The translations under genes and the position numbers were made by a program. A stretch of 64,000 nt of DNA from Chitinibacter tainanensis DSM 15459 (GTDB lineage: Bacteria; Pseudomonadota; Gammaproteobacteria; Burkholderiales; Chitinibacteraceae), in contig NZ_AUCN01000020.1 in NCBI RefSeq assembly GCF_000429785.1, positions 1 through 64,000 of the forward strand. Reading direction: 5' to 3'. Of this stretch, positions 15,753-24,147 are shown piece after piece (the stretch's first letter is position 1; each line of letters begins with the position of its first letter). Below the pieces are notes generated by a model that searched no databases, had not been told where the DNA came from, and worked only from the letters and a program-made list of their open reading frames with translations.

Positions 15753-16217
15753 CTTATTGGCCACAACAAAATGCGGCTGTGAGCGGGTCATGTCCCATAG
15801 ATCTTGGGGTGAAACTGAGCCAGTTTTGACCTTCATTTCATGACCCCCAGCGATTAGCATTGCCGCGACCAATTCCGAGCAAAACCATTTGTTTGGCTCT
15901 TGCCAATTTCGCCCTTTAAATAGCCACCCAATCAAACCGGTCCAGTCGTATTTCTTTCCAATTTGAGCGATCAGAAAGTCGGTAGCCCTTTCTGGATTTG
16001 GCACCAAGCGATCTATCACGACACCCACTGCCACCGTCGAACCAGGCGGCTCTCTATCCAGATCATTCACAATGACGCCTTCGCCTGGCTCCGCCCCGAT
16101 GATGAGTTCTGAATTGATCAGCAAGACCTCAACATGACTCCACTCAGAGCGGGTAAATAACCGAACGATTCTGCTATGCAGCCCATTGTTCCGGCTGAAT
16201 ATCAAAGCCATTCGCAT
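15750..16217 (-). CDS. Papain-fold (YiiX/NlpC-P60-like) hydrolase, candidate endolysin
   Basis: 155 residues. His28 in SEWSHVEV precedes Cys112 in KWFCSELVAAML, the circularly permuted order of YiiX/YebB-type hydrolases. GKKYDWTGLIGWLF between them is typical of the family. Such enzymes cut peptide or amide bonds in peptidoglycan or lipids. It lies directly upstream of two holin-like genes and the spanins, and no other endolysin is visible, so it may be the lysis endopeptidase. No signal peptide is present, so release would depend on the holin. Confidence 0.7.
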   Translation of the reverse strand: MRMALIFSRNNGLHSRIVRLFTRSEWSHVEVLLINSELIIGAEPGEGVIVNDLDREPPGSTVAVGVVIDRLVPNPERATDFLIAQIGKKYDWTGLIGWLFKGRNWQEPNKWFCSELVAAMLIAGGHEMKVKTGSVSPQDLWDMTRSQPHFVVANK

Positions 16218-16222
16218 ATCGC

Positions 16223-16618
16223 TTAGCCCTCGAGATTCAGTGGTGGCTCGGTCGGCAGAGCAACTTGATTGCCGTTCTGCACTTGCTCATCGCGCTGTTT
16301 GGCCAAATGCAGGTACAGCGAGTGCAGTGCCGTATAAACCTCGGCATACTTCATTTTCGCCCCGGTCGAGCGGCCGGTGCTCACATCGATCACCTCAAAT
16401 TCGGCGTTCATATCTGCTACCGGCTCAACGATCACGCCTGGCAATGGCTGGGTCATCGTCTGACCATTGATTGAAACCGCCTTCTCTTCGTAAATTTCCA
16501 GAATGGGCGTTTGGTTGTACGGGTTGTTGATCACAACGCGGTGCGCCCGCTGCCAAATACGCCCAATCGCCGTCTGTTCGTTGTAATTTTGGCTACCTGA
16601 ACTTGCTGTAGTAGTCAT
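16223..16618 (-). CDS. Hypothetical virion-associated protein
   Basis: 131 residues, not recognised. The N-terminus is Ser/Thr-rich, the middle is beta-rich (HRVVINNPYNQTPILEIYEEKAV) and the C-terminus contains a helix (YTALHSLYLHLAKQRDEQ). AGGAG is present in the leader. Proteins with NPYN and short strands like this often belong to tail genes. A degenerate operator lies 24 bp upstream. Confidence 0.5.
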   Translation of the reverse strand: MTTTASSGSQNYNEQTAIGRIWQRAHRVVINNPYNQTPILEIYEEKAVSINGQTMTQPLPGVIVEPVADMNAEFEVIDVSTGRSTGAKMKYAEVYTALHSLYLHLAKQRDEQVQNGNQVALPTEPPLNLEG

Positions 16619-16641
16619 TGGTATCTACTCCTTTTTAATAG

Positions 16642-16659
16642 TTAGTAAGCGGTGAGTTA
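16642..16659. promoter_or_regulatory. 18-bp operator, degenerate
   Basis: TTAGTAA-GCGG-TGAGTTA: three mismatches to the consensus, but the centre GCGG and its position 24 bp before a start match other copies. Confidence 0.5.
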
Positions 16660-16666
16660 ATATACA

Positions 16667-17839
16667 TCATCGAGTCATCCATGTCTTGCGTCGGCCAATG
16701 AGCTCGTCGATCAGTCCGGTCAGACTGTGGCCAAAGGTAATGAGCTCGACCGTCCATGTTGCCGCAATACCTTTCACGCGCTCTTTGAGGCTTAGGTTTT
16801 GAACGGTGGTCATTGTCAGGCCTTCAAGCTGCAGGAAAAACAGGAAGATCACCCAAGGGGCTAGTGTCGGCGAAAGCAGGCCGGCAACTCGCCAAAGCGG
16901 CGCAAACACTAGCGGCAGCCAGGGAAGCCAAAGCAGCAAGCCCTTCACCTTGTTGATACCAACTGAAACCTTGAAGGCTTCTGCGTTGCCGCGCGACCAC
17001 CGGCGTCGTTGTCTGCACAGCCTGCTCAGGCTTTGAGGCGCCTCGGTCCATGCGAACGCCTCTGCAGAATATTCGACCTTCCCACCCTGCATGATTGCCA
17101 GCGTCGTCCAGCAAACATCCTCCACGAGCCAGTCCTTGTCCCATGCCCCTAAACGGCGCAAAGCCCAGCCTGCGTGCATACACAGCGCACCTGACATAAC
17201 TCGCACACGCCCAATGCGACCCATTGCAGTTTTGGTCAATGGGTAGCCTCCTTGATGCTCATGGTGCTGGCAGGCGCCTAAGAAGGTGTGACGCTGATCT
17301 TCACGAATCATCACCGCGCCAGATACGCCGGCCAGTTCTGGCCGCTCAGCCATCTTGGTTGCCATCTTGAGAATGGCGTTTTTACTCAAGATCGTATCGC
17401 CATCCATGACAACCACCGCTGGAATGTCTTTTGGCAGCATGGCAAGGCCGATATTCAGAGGAATAGCCTTGTTTCCGGAGTTGGTCTGGTTCCGATGATG
17501 AGTCACTCGAATGCCGCGGTGAATGAGCTCATCGCGCCAGCGATCAATGATTACGTCTGAGCCGTCTTTTGAGCCATCGTCCACTACAGCGATGATCAGC
17601 TCTACGCCGTGGCGCATTACGCTCTGTTCGCTAAGGCTTCGGAAAGCAGCCTCCAGTCCTGCCGCTTCGTTGTAAACCGGCAGGATGACGCCGATCTGGC
17701 TAGGTAGTTTGACGCCGGCTGCTGGTCGGTCCGATTCCTTCCGGAAGTAGACGATCAGCATCAGCGCCAAAGTGACTGCGATTTCGGCTGCAATCGAGGT
17801 TGCAGCCAGCCAAAAAAGGATGTTTGCGAGTTCGCTCAT
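16667..17839 (-). CDS. Membrane family-2 glycosyltransferase (BcsA/PgaC-like)
   Basis: 390 residues. An N-terminal membrane helix (about 7-30) precedes a GT-A domain with VYNEAAGLEAAF, VVDDGSKDGS, the metal-binding VVMDGDT and a QRRRWSRG sequence matching the QxxRW motif of processive synthases; C-terminal hydrophobic segments follow. Enzymes of this kind build cell-surface polysaccharide from UDP-sugars at the inner membrane. Its start overlaps the stop of the SelO-like gene by 4 bp. A phage copy may alter host surface glycans (superinfection exclusion or seroconversion); I cannot tell the sugar. Confidence 0.85.
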   Translation of the reverse strand: MSELANILFWLAATSIAAEIAVTLALMLIVYFRKESDRPAAGVKLPSQIGVILPVYNEAAGLEAAFRSLSEQSVMRHGVELIIAVVDDGSKDGSDVIIDRWRDELIHRGIRVTHHRNQTNSGNKAIPLNIGLAMLPKDIPAVVVMDGDTILSKNAILKMATKMAERPELAGVSGAVMIREDQRHTFLGACQHHEHQGGYPLTKTAMGRIGRVRVMSGALCMHAGWALRRLGAWDKDWLVEDVCWTTLAIMQGGKVEYSAEAFAWTEAPQSLSRLCRQRRRWSRGNAEAFKVSVGINKVKGLLLWLPWLPLVFAPLWRVAGLLSPTLAPWVIFLFFLQLEGLTMTTVQNLSLKERVKGIAATWTVELITFGHSLTGLIDELIGRRKTWMTR

Positions 17840-19221
17840 GCTTTGTACCCGATGGATTCGTTGAAGATTGCCAGTCTCGACTCTATTAGCTCAGTCACCG
17901 ATGACTGATTTAATTGGCCAGATTGTTGAAGCTTGCGCAGCATCGTCATGACTTCTGGCGCACCACGGAGCTCGGCCGAAACGTCCCGATTCATGGCGGC
18001 ACAAGCCTTCTCCCTCGCCTGGCTCTTTTTGAGCACGGCAAATAGCGGCGACCAGAGTGCAGCGAGTGTCTCGTCTGACGATTTGCCTTTGGCCAATTCC
18101 AGCGCCATTGCTCTGAAATCATTGCCAATCAGAGGGATTCTGTCGCGCCAACCGTATTCTTGGCTGAAATAGAAGTCGTCCCGCGATACGCCAAAGTCCA
18201 GCAACTCGGTACCTGTTTTTAGCCACTCCACCCACTTTTCAGTGAAAGCAGCGGTCTCGACCGGTTTTTTGGCATACAGGCTTTGAATTTCGGCTTCCGA
18301 CAGGCCGATGATCTGCAGTGATGCTCGTTCACGCGCCTGTTTAGCCCACGATTCGACTTGCGACTGAATACGCTGATAGCCAGTCGAATAATCCGCGGTA
18401 CTCTTCCAAGGCGCCGCGCGCTGCAGCAGTACAGTCGCAGCCTGGTTGCCGGCCTCGAGGAGCTCATCCCAAAATGCCACACCCATACTTGAGGCCGAGG
18501 TGTTCCGGAAGTCCGGTTTTACTGACATTGAGCCCGTGTCGAAGATCTGGCCGGCCACGTCAAAGTTATCAATAGGCGAGCCGCCAATGCTGATTCTTCG
18601 CGCCCAAAGCGTCGCTACGCTGGCCAGAGTGCGCTTTACCAAGTCCTCAATCATTGAGTAACGATCAACGCTGGGCTCATAACCTAGAAAGGTCGGCGCT
18701 TGTTCATAGTTGATCTGATTCAGGTGGCTAATGCGCAGAGGAAAATCACGGACCAGCAGTGCGGCATTGTCGGCAAACTCGAATTCCGGCTTGGCTAGCG
18801 CCTGAGCTTTGCGCTCTGGCGACAACTCGAAAAACGCAGGGTGAGTTGGTACCGACTTTTCAAGCAGTGCAAAGCCCTTCACGCGGATACCTCGGCCGAA
18901 AAGTCGATAGAGCATTTCCAGATACAGCGCTTCGATTACCGCGTCTTTCAATGACAGCAGGCCTGTCCCGTATGTACCCGCATTTTCATTGGCAAATGGC
19001 GTCTTTCCGGCGCCTTTGACGCTTAACCCATTGAAGTAAACCGCCCTCCCCGAGCCACCAATGCCCCAGCTGCAATAGCAGTCTGCCCAGGCGGGCATGT
19101 TCGTCTGATCGGATTCGGTGGAGATCAGGTATTGGTCAATTTGAAAGCCTTGTTGCAGCCACAGCGCCTGGCCTTTAACTTTGCCGACTTTTACATCGGT
19201 CATTTTGATCAGATCGATCAT
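17836..19221 (-). CDS. SelO-like pseudokinase, candidate protein adenylyltransferase
   Basis: 461 residues. Several blocks align with SelO/YdiU: WGIGGSGRA then SVKGAGKTPF (Lys69 in the KGAG block; SelO has LKGAGLTPY), an adjacent helix KDAVIEALYLEM, a LLVRDF strand, and the metal-site pair DNF (218-220) and FDTG (227-230) where SelO has DNM and DYG. SelO transfers AMP from ATP to Ser/Thr/Tyr of proteins. The C-terminal 200 residues are helical and unfamiliar, and the N-terminus is shorter than in SelO. It is coupled by ATGA overlaps to glycosyltransferases on both sides, suggesting one pathway. The fold is likely; activity and target are inference. Confidence 0.6.
   Translation of the reverse strand: MIDLIKMTDVKVGKVKGQALWLQQGFQIDQYLISTESDQTNMPAWADCYCSWGIGGSGRAVYFNGLSVKGAGKTPFANENAGTYGTGLLSLKDAVIEALYLEMLYRLFGRGIRVKGFALLEKSVPTHPAFFELSPERKAQALAKPEFEFADNAALLVRDFPLRISHLNQINYEQAPTFLGYEPSVDRYSMIEDLVKRTLASVATLWARRISIGGSPIDNFDVAGQIFDTGSMSVKPDFRNTSASSMGVAFWDELLEAGNQAATVLLQRAAPWKSTADYSTGYQRIQSQVESWAKQARERASLQIIGLSEAEIQSLYAKKPVETAAFTEKWVEWLKTGTELLDFGVSRDDFYFSQEYGWRDRIPLIGNDFRAMALELAKGKSSDETLAALWSPLFAVLKKSQAREKACAAMNRDVSAELRGAPEVMTMLRKLQQSGQLNQSSVTELIESRLAIFNESIGYKA
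17891..17908. promoter_or_regulatory. 18-bp operator inside the SelO-like gene
   Basis: TCAGTCA-CCGA-TGACTGA, perfectly palindromic outside the centre. It lies within the 3' coding end and 52 bp before the start of the membrane glycosyltransferase. Confidence 0.7.
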
Positions 19222-19976
19222 AGAAAATCACCTTGTCTGTGTTTGATCTGGTTGAAAATAAAGTCCCGCCCATACGTTTCGATCAGGCCTGAGCGGCACT
19301 CCTCTGCCCGATGAAGGAAGCGAGCACCGGTATGCGTCGTCAGCGTGATGTTTGTGTCATGGCGCCGATAGACGCCGATAACCTGCTTTGAGTAAGCGAC
19401 GTTCCTAGCGTGTAGGGCGAACTCGAGAAAGAGGCTGTAATCAGCCGCACTGAACCGACGTACAAAGGGAGAGCATTTGGGCATAACGCTTTTGCGGAAT
19501 ATGGCCGACAGCGTAAATGGGCTATCACCCGTTCTGAACATATAGGGGAACGGGTCACTAAAGCCCCAGCATCGACTGCTGCAGGGCAGATAACAGCCGG
19601 CAGACTGCATGTAGAAGATTGCCGACCCAAAGAAGGCATCGTGACCTTCGCAGCCTTCCACCATGTAGCGCAGCGAATGCTCGCTCGCCCAATAGTCATC
19701 GCCATCCAAAAAGCACACCAGCTCTGTGTCGGCCATATTCCATGCCATTTCCATCAGCGCCGGATAACCCAGCCGAGACTCAGACTCAATGATCTGCAAG
19801 CGATCTGCGGGGAGTGCTTTTCTGACCACCTCTACCGATTCATCCTCTGACGAATCGTCGATAAAAAGCACCTTCCAATCTTGGAAGGTCTGTTTGGCGA
19901 TAGACTCGGCAAACTGCTTGAGAAAGCGGGCGTTGTTCCGCGATACGCAGATGATTGTGACAATCGGTTTCATCAT
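19218..19976 (-). CDS. Soluble family-2 glycosyltransferase
   Basis: 252 residues with the GT-A fold: VTIICVSRNNARFL at the N-terminus, FIDDSSEDES, and the DxD-type FLDGDD near residue 93. There is no membrane helix. A central Cys-containing loop (SAGCYLPCSSRCWG) is unusual and could be a small metal or disulfide site. It should transfer a sugar from a nucleotide donor; the acceptor is unknown. It overlaps the SelO-like gene and the upstream unknown gene by 4 bp each, so the four genes form one translation unit. Confidence 0.85.
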   Translation of the reverse strand: MMKPIVTIICVSRNNARFLKQFAESIAKQTFQDWKVLFIDDSSEDESVEVVRKALPADRLQIIESESRLGYPALMEMAWNMADTELVCFLDGDDYWASEHSLRYMVEGCEGHDAFFGSAIFYMQSAGCYLPCSSRCWGFSDPFPYMFRTGDSPFTLSAIFRKSVMPKCSPFVRRFSAADYSLFLEFALHARNVAYSKQVIGVYRRHDTNITLTTHTGARFLHRAEECRSGLIETYGRDFIFNQIKHRQGDFL

Positions 19977-20578
19977 CCCACCATCGGAAAGCGGTAGCTG
20001 GCCAGCCCTTGCGCGTCGCCCTGCCGGTACATCTCATCGACGCGGCGCTTCTGACTACTAATGAGGTCAAAGGCTGCGGCAACCTGCAGCTTTGCTCCTT
20101 GTTGATGCCGAATCAGATCTGCCTTGGTCTCTTCTGATGTACCGAGCGGGAAGTCAGAAACAGAAAGCGACTGCGCCATGAAGGTCATGAATAGCTCGGC
20201 ATTCATCATGCTCATTAGCTGCCCATTGATTTGCGCTACAGCCTGTCTGTAGTTGATTTCCAGCGTCGGGCTCATCCCTTCTCTCGAGCCCGCATAGTCA
20301 TACAGCTCTTCCTGTGTCACCGACCCATACAAAGAGGCGCCCACTTGAAGATTGGCGAGCTCATCGAGCGCATTGGCTCGACGCACGCCTGCGATCTCTT
20401 GCTGGTGGCTCATTTGGCGCTGAATATCGATCGTGCGCTCAAACATGCCGATCAAGTCCAACTCCGGATAGGCCACTTTCATGCCGACAAAATCAATCAT
20501 GACGGTGCGCCCGTCATTTGAGCGCACCTCCAATAGACCAGTCGCCATGTCCTTTTTGACGATTTGAATTTCAAGCAT
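19973..20578 (-). CDS. Hypothetical protein upstream of the glycosyltransferases
   Basis: 201 residues, not recognised. The N-terminal 45 residues are beta-rich (LEIQIVKKDMATGLLEVRSNDGRTVMIDF) and the rest is helical and Gln/Met-rich. It overlaps the glycosyltransferase start by 4 bp and its own start abuts the stop of the tail protein at 20578. It could be a tail component or part of the sugar-modification unit. Confidence 0.55.
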   Translation of the reverse strand: MLEIQIVKKDMATGLLEVRSNDGRTVMIDFVGMKVAYPELDLIGMFERTIDIQRQMSHQQEIAGVRRANALDELANLQVGASLYGSVTQEELYDYAGSREGMSPTLEINYRQAVAQINGQLMSMMNAELFMTFMAQSLSVSDFPLGTSEETKADLIRHQQGAKLQVAAAFDLISSQKRRVDEMYRQGDAQGLASYRFPMVG

Positions 20579-21075
20579 CAGTAATACTGCCTTGCCCAGC
20601 CAGAAGCTACGACATAGCCGCCAAAACGCCCTTCTACGGTTGCGACGATGCGAACATCGACATATCCATAGCTTGCAGGGGTGTAATACTCGCTGGCCGT
20701 GTAGCTCAGTCTGAAAATTGAAGAAATGGCGCCGCTCCAGTTGCCGGCACCGTCCAGATAAACGCCAATTGGCCCGTTAGAAACGAGTGAGAACTGATTG
20801 CCGTTGGCGTATTCGGCTCGGATAGTGACGTATGAATTCGGGTGTCCGCCCGAAATCCATGCACTGACCTGGCGATTCACACCACCACTACCAGAAACGC
20901 TATGGCCGCAGCCAGAAGGCGGCAAAGGTTTCCCGTAGAAGGCATCCATGCCATAAGCGCCACTAGGAGCTTTGGCCAGAGAGCGCACGTCACCATCGCC
21001 GAATGAAGTCTGCTGACCCGCCCGCCCGAGCTGGGCGGACACGTCGTACAGGCTGATTGGACCCGAGCTCTGCAT
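20578..21075 (-). CDS. Tail-associated protein (ISLYDV-type)
   Basis: 165 residues. The N-terminus SGPISLYDVSAQLGRAGQQ followed by DVRSLAKAPSGAYGMDAFYGK is a pattern common at the start of distal tail proteins of siphoviruses. The remainder is a Gly/Ser/Tyr-rich beta domain suited to a virion surface role. The start overlaps the stop of the tail fibre gene (TAATG). Confidence 0.65.
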   Translation of the reverse strand: MQSSGPISLYDVSAQLGRAGQQTSFGDGDVRSLAKAPSGAYGMDAFYGKPLPPSGCGHSVSGSGGVNRQVSAWISGGHPNSYVTIRAEYANGNQFSLVSNGPIGVYLDGAGNWSGAISSIFRLSYTASEYYTPASYGYVDVRIVATVEGRFGGYVVASGWARQYY

Positions 21076-22265
21076 TACTGACCTCGCGCTTCAAGAGTCC
21101 GAACTCGCTCATTCAGCGACTTCACCGCCTCAATCAGCACCGGAACCAACTTGGTGTAGTCAACGCCCATGTATTCAGTCCGGTCGAGCTCGGTATCGCT
21201 TGGCTTAGTCCGCACAATGGCCTCTGGCATCACCCGCTTAACCTTTTGTGCGATCACGCCATAGTCTCGCTTCCCTGCTTTCAAGCGAGTGCGGTGGATG
21301 CCTTTGCGCCAGTTAAATGTCACCCCTTCAATCTGATCGATGATCTTCCAAGGGTCAGAAATCTTGGCGACATTGGTTTTTAGGCGGGCATCTGAGTAGG
21401 CAACCACGTTACCTGCAGCCACAATGCTGCTGTCGCAGTAGAACTGCTTGCCGCCATATACGCGAACATAGGTTGAGTCGGTCATCCAGATACCGCCGCC
21501 ATAGCTCTGCGAATACCAGCCCACGTTACCGTTTGAGCGATACCAACCGTTGTTGTAAACCTCGCTGAGCGTATCGCCGCTCTTGCCTAGCTTTGTGTTC
21601 GGGTCGAAGTTGCTGCTCAACCAGAACGTACCTAGATCAGAAGAGTCCACTTGCGCTTTAAGCGCTGAGCCACTCCACCCTAGATAAATTTTGTTGGCGT
21701 TTTGACCTGCGCCACCGCCTTGCTGAACCGGTGTGAAGCCAAGCGCCGGCTGGTAGTTGCTCGGGTTAAAGTTGGCGGTGGTCCACATGGTTGCCCAACT
21801 GCCCCAGCCACCTGCGGCATCGTTACCACTGCGCAACGCAAGCGTTCCATCATTGGCAAATCCAAGCTCGAAGGCTCGCCCACCGGTTGCGTCACCCCAG
21901 CCGCGGATACCCATGATTTTCGCCAGGCCTGATGAGCCAAGCCCAGCTACGCTGCTGTTTTTCAGGTGGAACTGAACCTGAGCATCGTTGTAGGTGTCCG
22001 GAGTCGTGGCTTGAGTGCGAGAGTCCAGTACCGCCACTTCGTTCAGGTTGAAGTCGGCGATTTTTGTCCATGTGACCGGTGACAGGACTTCGAGGATATA
22101 GAGTGCCTTCAAGTCCGTCCGGTAGCAGGGCATACCCAGCTGCAAATTCGCAGTCGGGAATGCTGTGCCTGAGTTCAGTGAAATGGCGGTTTTGTCATTA
22201 TCCAGCAGTAGTTTCAAACTGGCCGCAAGCGCCGTGTTGTCGGTAATCTCGGTATAACTTTGCAT
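21075..22265 (-). CDS. Tail fibre with S74 intramolecular chaperone
   Basis: 396 residues. The N-terminal 50 residues would attach to the tail, the middle is repeat-like beta structure, and the C-terminal 106 residues from Ser291 (SDARLKTNV) are a peptidase_S74 chaperone domain. That domain contains IDQIEGVTFNW, YGVIAQKVKRVMPEAI and a coiled-coil end. In this family the chaperone cuts itself off at the Ser-Asp junction once the fibre trimer has folded. It should bind the host receptor. An operator lies at the start codon. Confidence 0.85.
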   Translation of the reverse strand: MQSYTEITDNTALAASLKLLLDNDKTAISLNSGTAFPTANLQLGMPCYRTDLKALYILEVLSPVTWTKIADFNLNEVAVLDSRTQATTPDTYNDAQVQFHLKNSSVAGLGSSGLAKIMGIRGWGDATGGRAFELGFANDGTLALRSGNDAAGGWGSWATMWTTANFNPSNYQPALGFTPVQQGGGAGQNANKIYLGWSGSALKAQVDSSDLGTFWLSSNFDPNTKLGKSGDTLSEVYNNGWYRSNGNVGWYSQSYGGGIWMTDSTYVRVYGGKQFYCDSSIVAAGNVVAYSDARLKTNVAKISDPWKIIDQIEGVTFNWRKGIHRTRLKAGKRDYGVIAQKVKRVMPEAIVRTKPSDTELDRTEYMGVDYTKLVPVLIEAVKSLNERVRTLEARGQ

Positions 22266-22283
22266 TTAATCACCAATGACTAA
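22266..22283. promoter_or_regulatory. 18-bp operator before the tail fibre gene
   Basis: TTAATCA-CCAA-TGACTAA, between the fibre start (22265) and the stop of the next gene upstream (22280). Confidence 0.6.
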
Positions 22284-23632
22284 TAGCCATGTGCAGCCCA
22301 TGAGGCGGTGCCTGTCACATATTGACCGTTACTTGGATTTTTCAGCTTCAAGGTGAAGCCGAACTTGTCGTCGTTGCTGATTTCAGGAATCACGACCCCT
22401 GTTGCCGATTGCACGCGAATGACAATCTCAGGCTTGATCATGAAAACCCTGTTGAATGCGATATAAAGTCCAATTCCTGCATTGGTAATGACCGCTGTGC
22501 CGCGATCAATAATGTCCGGTACATCGACCGACGTTTCTATTTTTTTGACTCGAGCCAAGCTGCCTTGATTCGATGTAAATGCCAGCCTAAAGGTGGCGTT
22601 TTGATACTCGTATTCGCCTGGTATGAAGTCGCGGAAGCCGCCAAGACCAGGGATAAAGCCATCTTCAAGAATGGCCATAAACTGATCTTCGCTAAGCTGA
22701 TCGCTGATCAGCATGTCTGAAACCGTCGCATTGCCTTTGCGGCGCCATTCTTCCAACATTGCAAAGGCTTCCTGCTTGTTGGTGCCAAAACGTCGCGCGC
22801 CCAGCTCGATGATTTGCATCACCTCCGCAAACGTGCGAGTGAATCGGACGCTGCGCCCTTGCTGTTCAGCAATTGCAATCTGCTCGCTGGCGTTTTTGCC
22901 ATACCGCAGAGTGTCATTGCCGCCGATTACCGCAATCGATTCAGAGATCGGTTTGCGCGGATATTTACTAGCTAGCTCTAACACCGCAATCGATTCGGCC
23001 AGTCTTTTCTTGAAGTTCAGACCGTCTGACTCTGCGATATTTAAAGCCTCGGTTTCATTGAGGCCAAAGCGATTCACGCTCGAATCGGAAATGCCAAAAG
23101 TGCTATTTCCTCTCCGCGCCTCTCTTTTCCCGCAGATCTCAGCGAAACCAATGCTTTCCAAGATCGATAGCCGGAAAGCGATGTTGTCGATGTAGGTATC
23201 AACAATGGCCAGCGCTTCCCTAATGGCCATGCCTGAGCGCTTAATAGGTAGTGCATCTGCGACACCTAGCAGCTCCGCCAGCGCCAAGCCAATTCGTGAC
23301 GACTCTGCATCGGTAACGCCAAGTGTTTCCGCCAGCGCGCGGACATACCTTGCGGCAGGGCGTGCCTGGTCGGCGACAGAAAGCGATTCTCCGACCGCCT
23401 TGCCAAAGCGATCTTGCAAATTGTCTGTCACCGCCAAGATTTCCATCACACTTTTGCCGAAACGCTCGGTCTGCATATCGGCAAACGCCAAGTCGTCATT
23501 GTTGTTGACGATGAACGTCCGTGCAGCGGCCTCCTGCCATGTCTCTCGGTCTCCCTGCAGGGAGTTCCAAGCGAACATGGCGGTTTGCCACTTGTAGGGC
23601 GTTGACGCCGTATTGGAGACCGTAACCGGCAT
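22280..23632 (-). CDS. Tail protein with about 22-residue internal repeats
   Basis: 450 residues. From about residue 45 to 290 it is built from degenerate repeats of the form RFGK-x3-E-x-L-x-V-x-D (for example ERFGKSVMEILAVTD, DRFGKAVGESLSVAD, ERIALAE-like variants). The C-terminal 160 residues are a beta-rich domain with GEYEYQNATFRL and SNGQYVTG. The N-terminus contains YKWQTAMFAWNS. Such architecture suits an elongated tail or fibre component. I do not recognise a family; the repeat itself is the clearest feature. Confidence 0.6.
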   Translation of the reverse strand: MPVTVSNTASTPYKWQTAMFAWNSLQGDRETWQEAAARTFIVNNNDDLAFADMQTERFGKSVMEILAVTDNLQDRFGKAVGESLSVADQARPAARYVRALAETLGVTDAESSRIGLALAELLGVADALPIKRSGMAIREALAIVDTYIDNIAFRLSILESIGFAEICGKREARRGNSTFGISDSSVNRFGLNETEALNIAESDGLNFKKRLAESIAVLELASKYPRKPISESIAVIGGNDTLRYGKNASEQIAIAEQQGRSVRFTRTFAEVMQIIELGARRFGTNKQEAFAMLEEWRRKGNATVSDMLISDQLSEDQFMAILEDGFIPGLGGFRDFIPGEYEYQNATFRLAFTSNQGSLARVKKIETSVDVPDIIDRGTAVITNAGIGLYIAFNRVFMIKPEIVIRVQSATGVVIPEISNDDKFGFTLKLKNPSNGQYVTGTASWAAHGY

Positions 23633-23637
23633 TTTGA

Positions 23638-24083
23638 TTAGGACATAGTGAAGGTGAAGGTTACGTCCAGCGTGTCGTCAGCACCCTTATTCACAACGGG
23701 GAAGGTCACGCGGTCGAGCATGATTCCGGCAGAGGACGCATTGAATACACCCGCCTCGGTGATCGCACCGGTGCCGGTGCCGGCCGGCAAAGAAGCCGTG
23801 ATGGTGAAAACTTTAGTGCCAGCGGTGTGCGCATAAGTGGCGGCAACACGCACCAGCTCTGTTACCAGTGCGGTTTGGTTCGCTGCAACAGCGGTTGTGC
23901 CAGTGCCAACGGCGATATGTGACAAGACGGATGGGCGACCGCTCGCTTTACCCAAGGCGTCAGCGATCAGATCAAAACCCAATTCACGATCATGTTGTCT
24001 TTGAAGATCGTTTCAGAAGTGCCATCGGCATGGGTCAGCACGGCAGTCATCGCACCGTGCATGGTCAGTCGATCAATATTCAT
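23638..24083 (-). pseudogene. Tail protein gene split by a frameshift
   Basis: The ATG at 24083 opens a frame of 38 residues that stops at 23967. The -1 frame continues from about 23981 to 23638 with another 110 or so residues. Joined at the GGG/TTTT run (23974-23980), the product reads as one tail protein: MNIDRLTMHGAMTAVLTHAD, then a GFDLIADALGK helix, SHIAVGTGTT and a beta-rich C-terminus, a familiar short tail-protein layout. One extra G in the run would restore the frame. The downstream part alone has only a TTG start. It may be a real indel, a sequencing error in a homopolymer, or recoding at a non-canonical site. Confidence 0.65.
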
Positions 24084-24121
24084 GGTTTTCTCCAATTCAG
24101 TGTGTGGCAAAGCCTATATCA

Positions 24122-24139
24122 TAAGTCAGTCATGACTTA
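24122..24139. promoter_or_regulatory. 18-bp operator, perfect consensus
   Basis: TAAGTCA-GTCA-TGACTTA, 39 bp before the ATG at 24083 and 9 bp past the stop of the J gene. Confidence 0.85.
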
Positions 24140-24147
24140 TCAACAAC

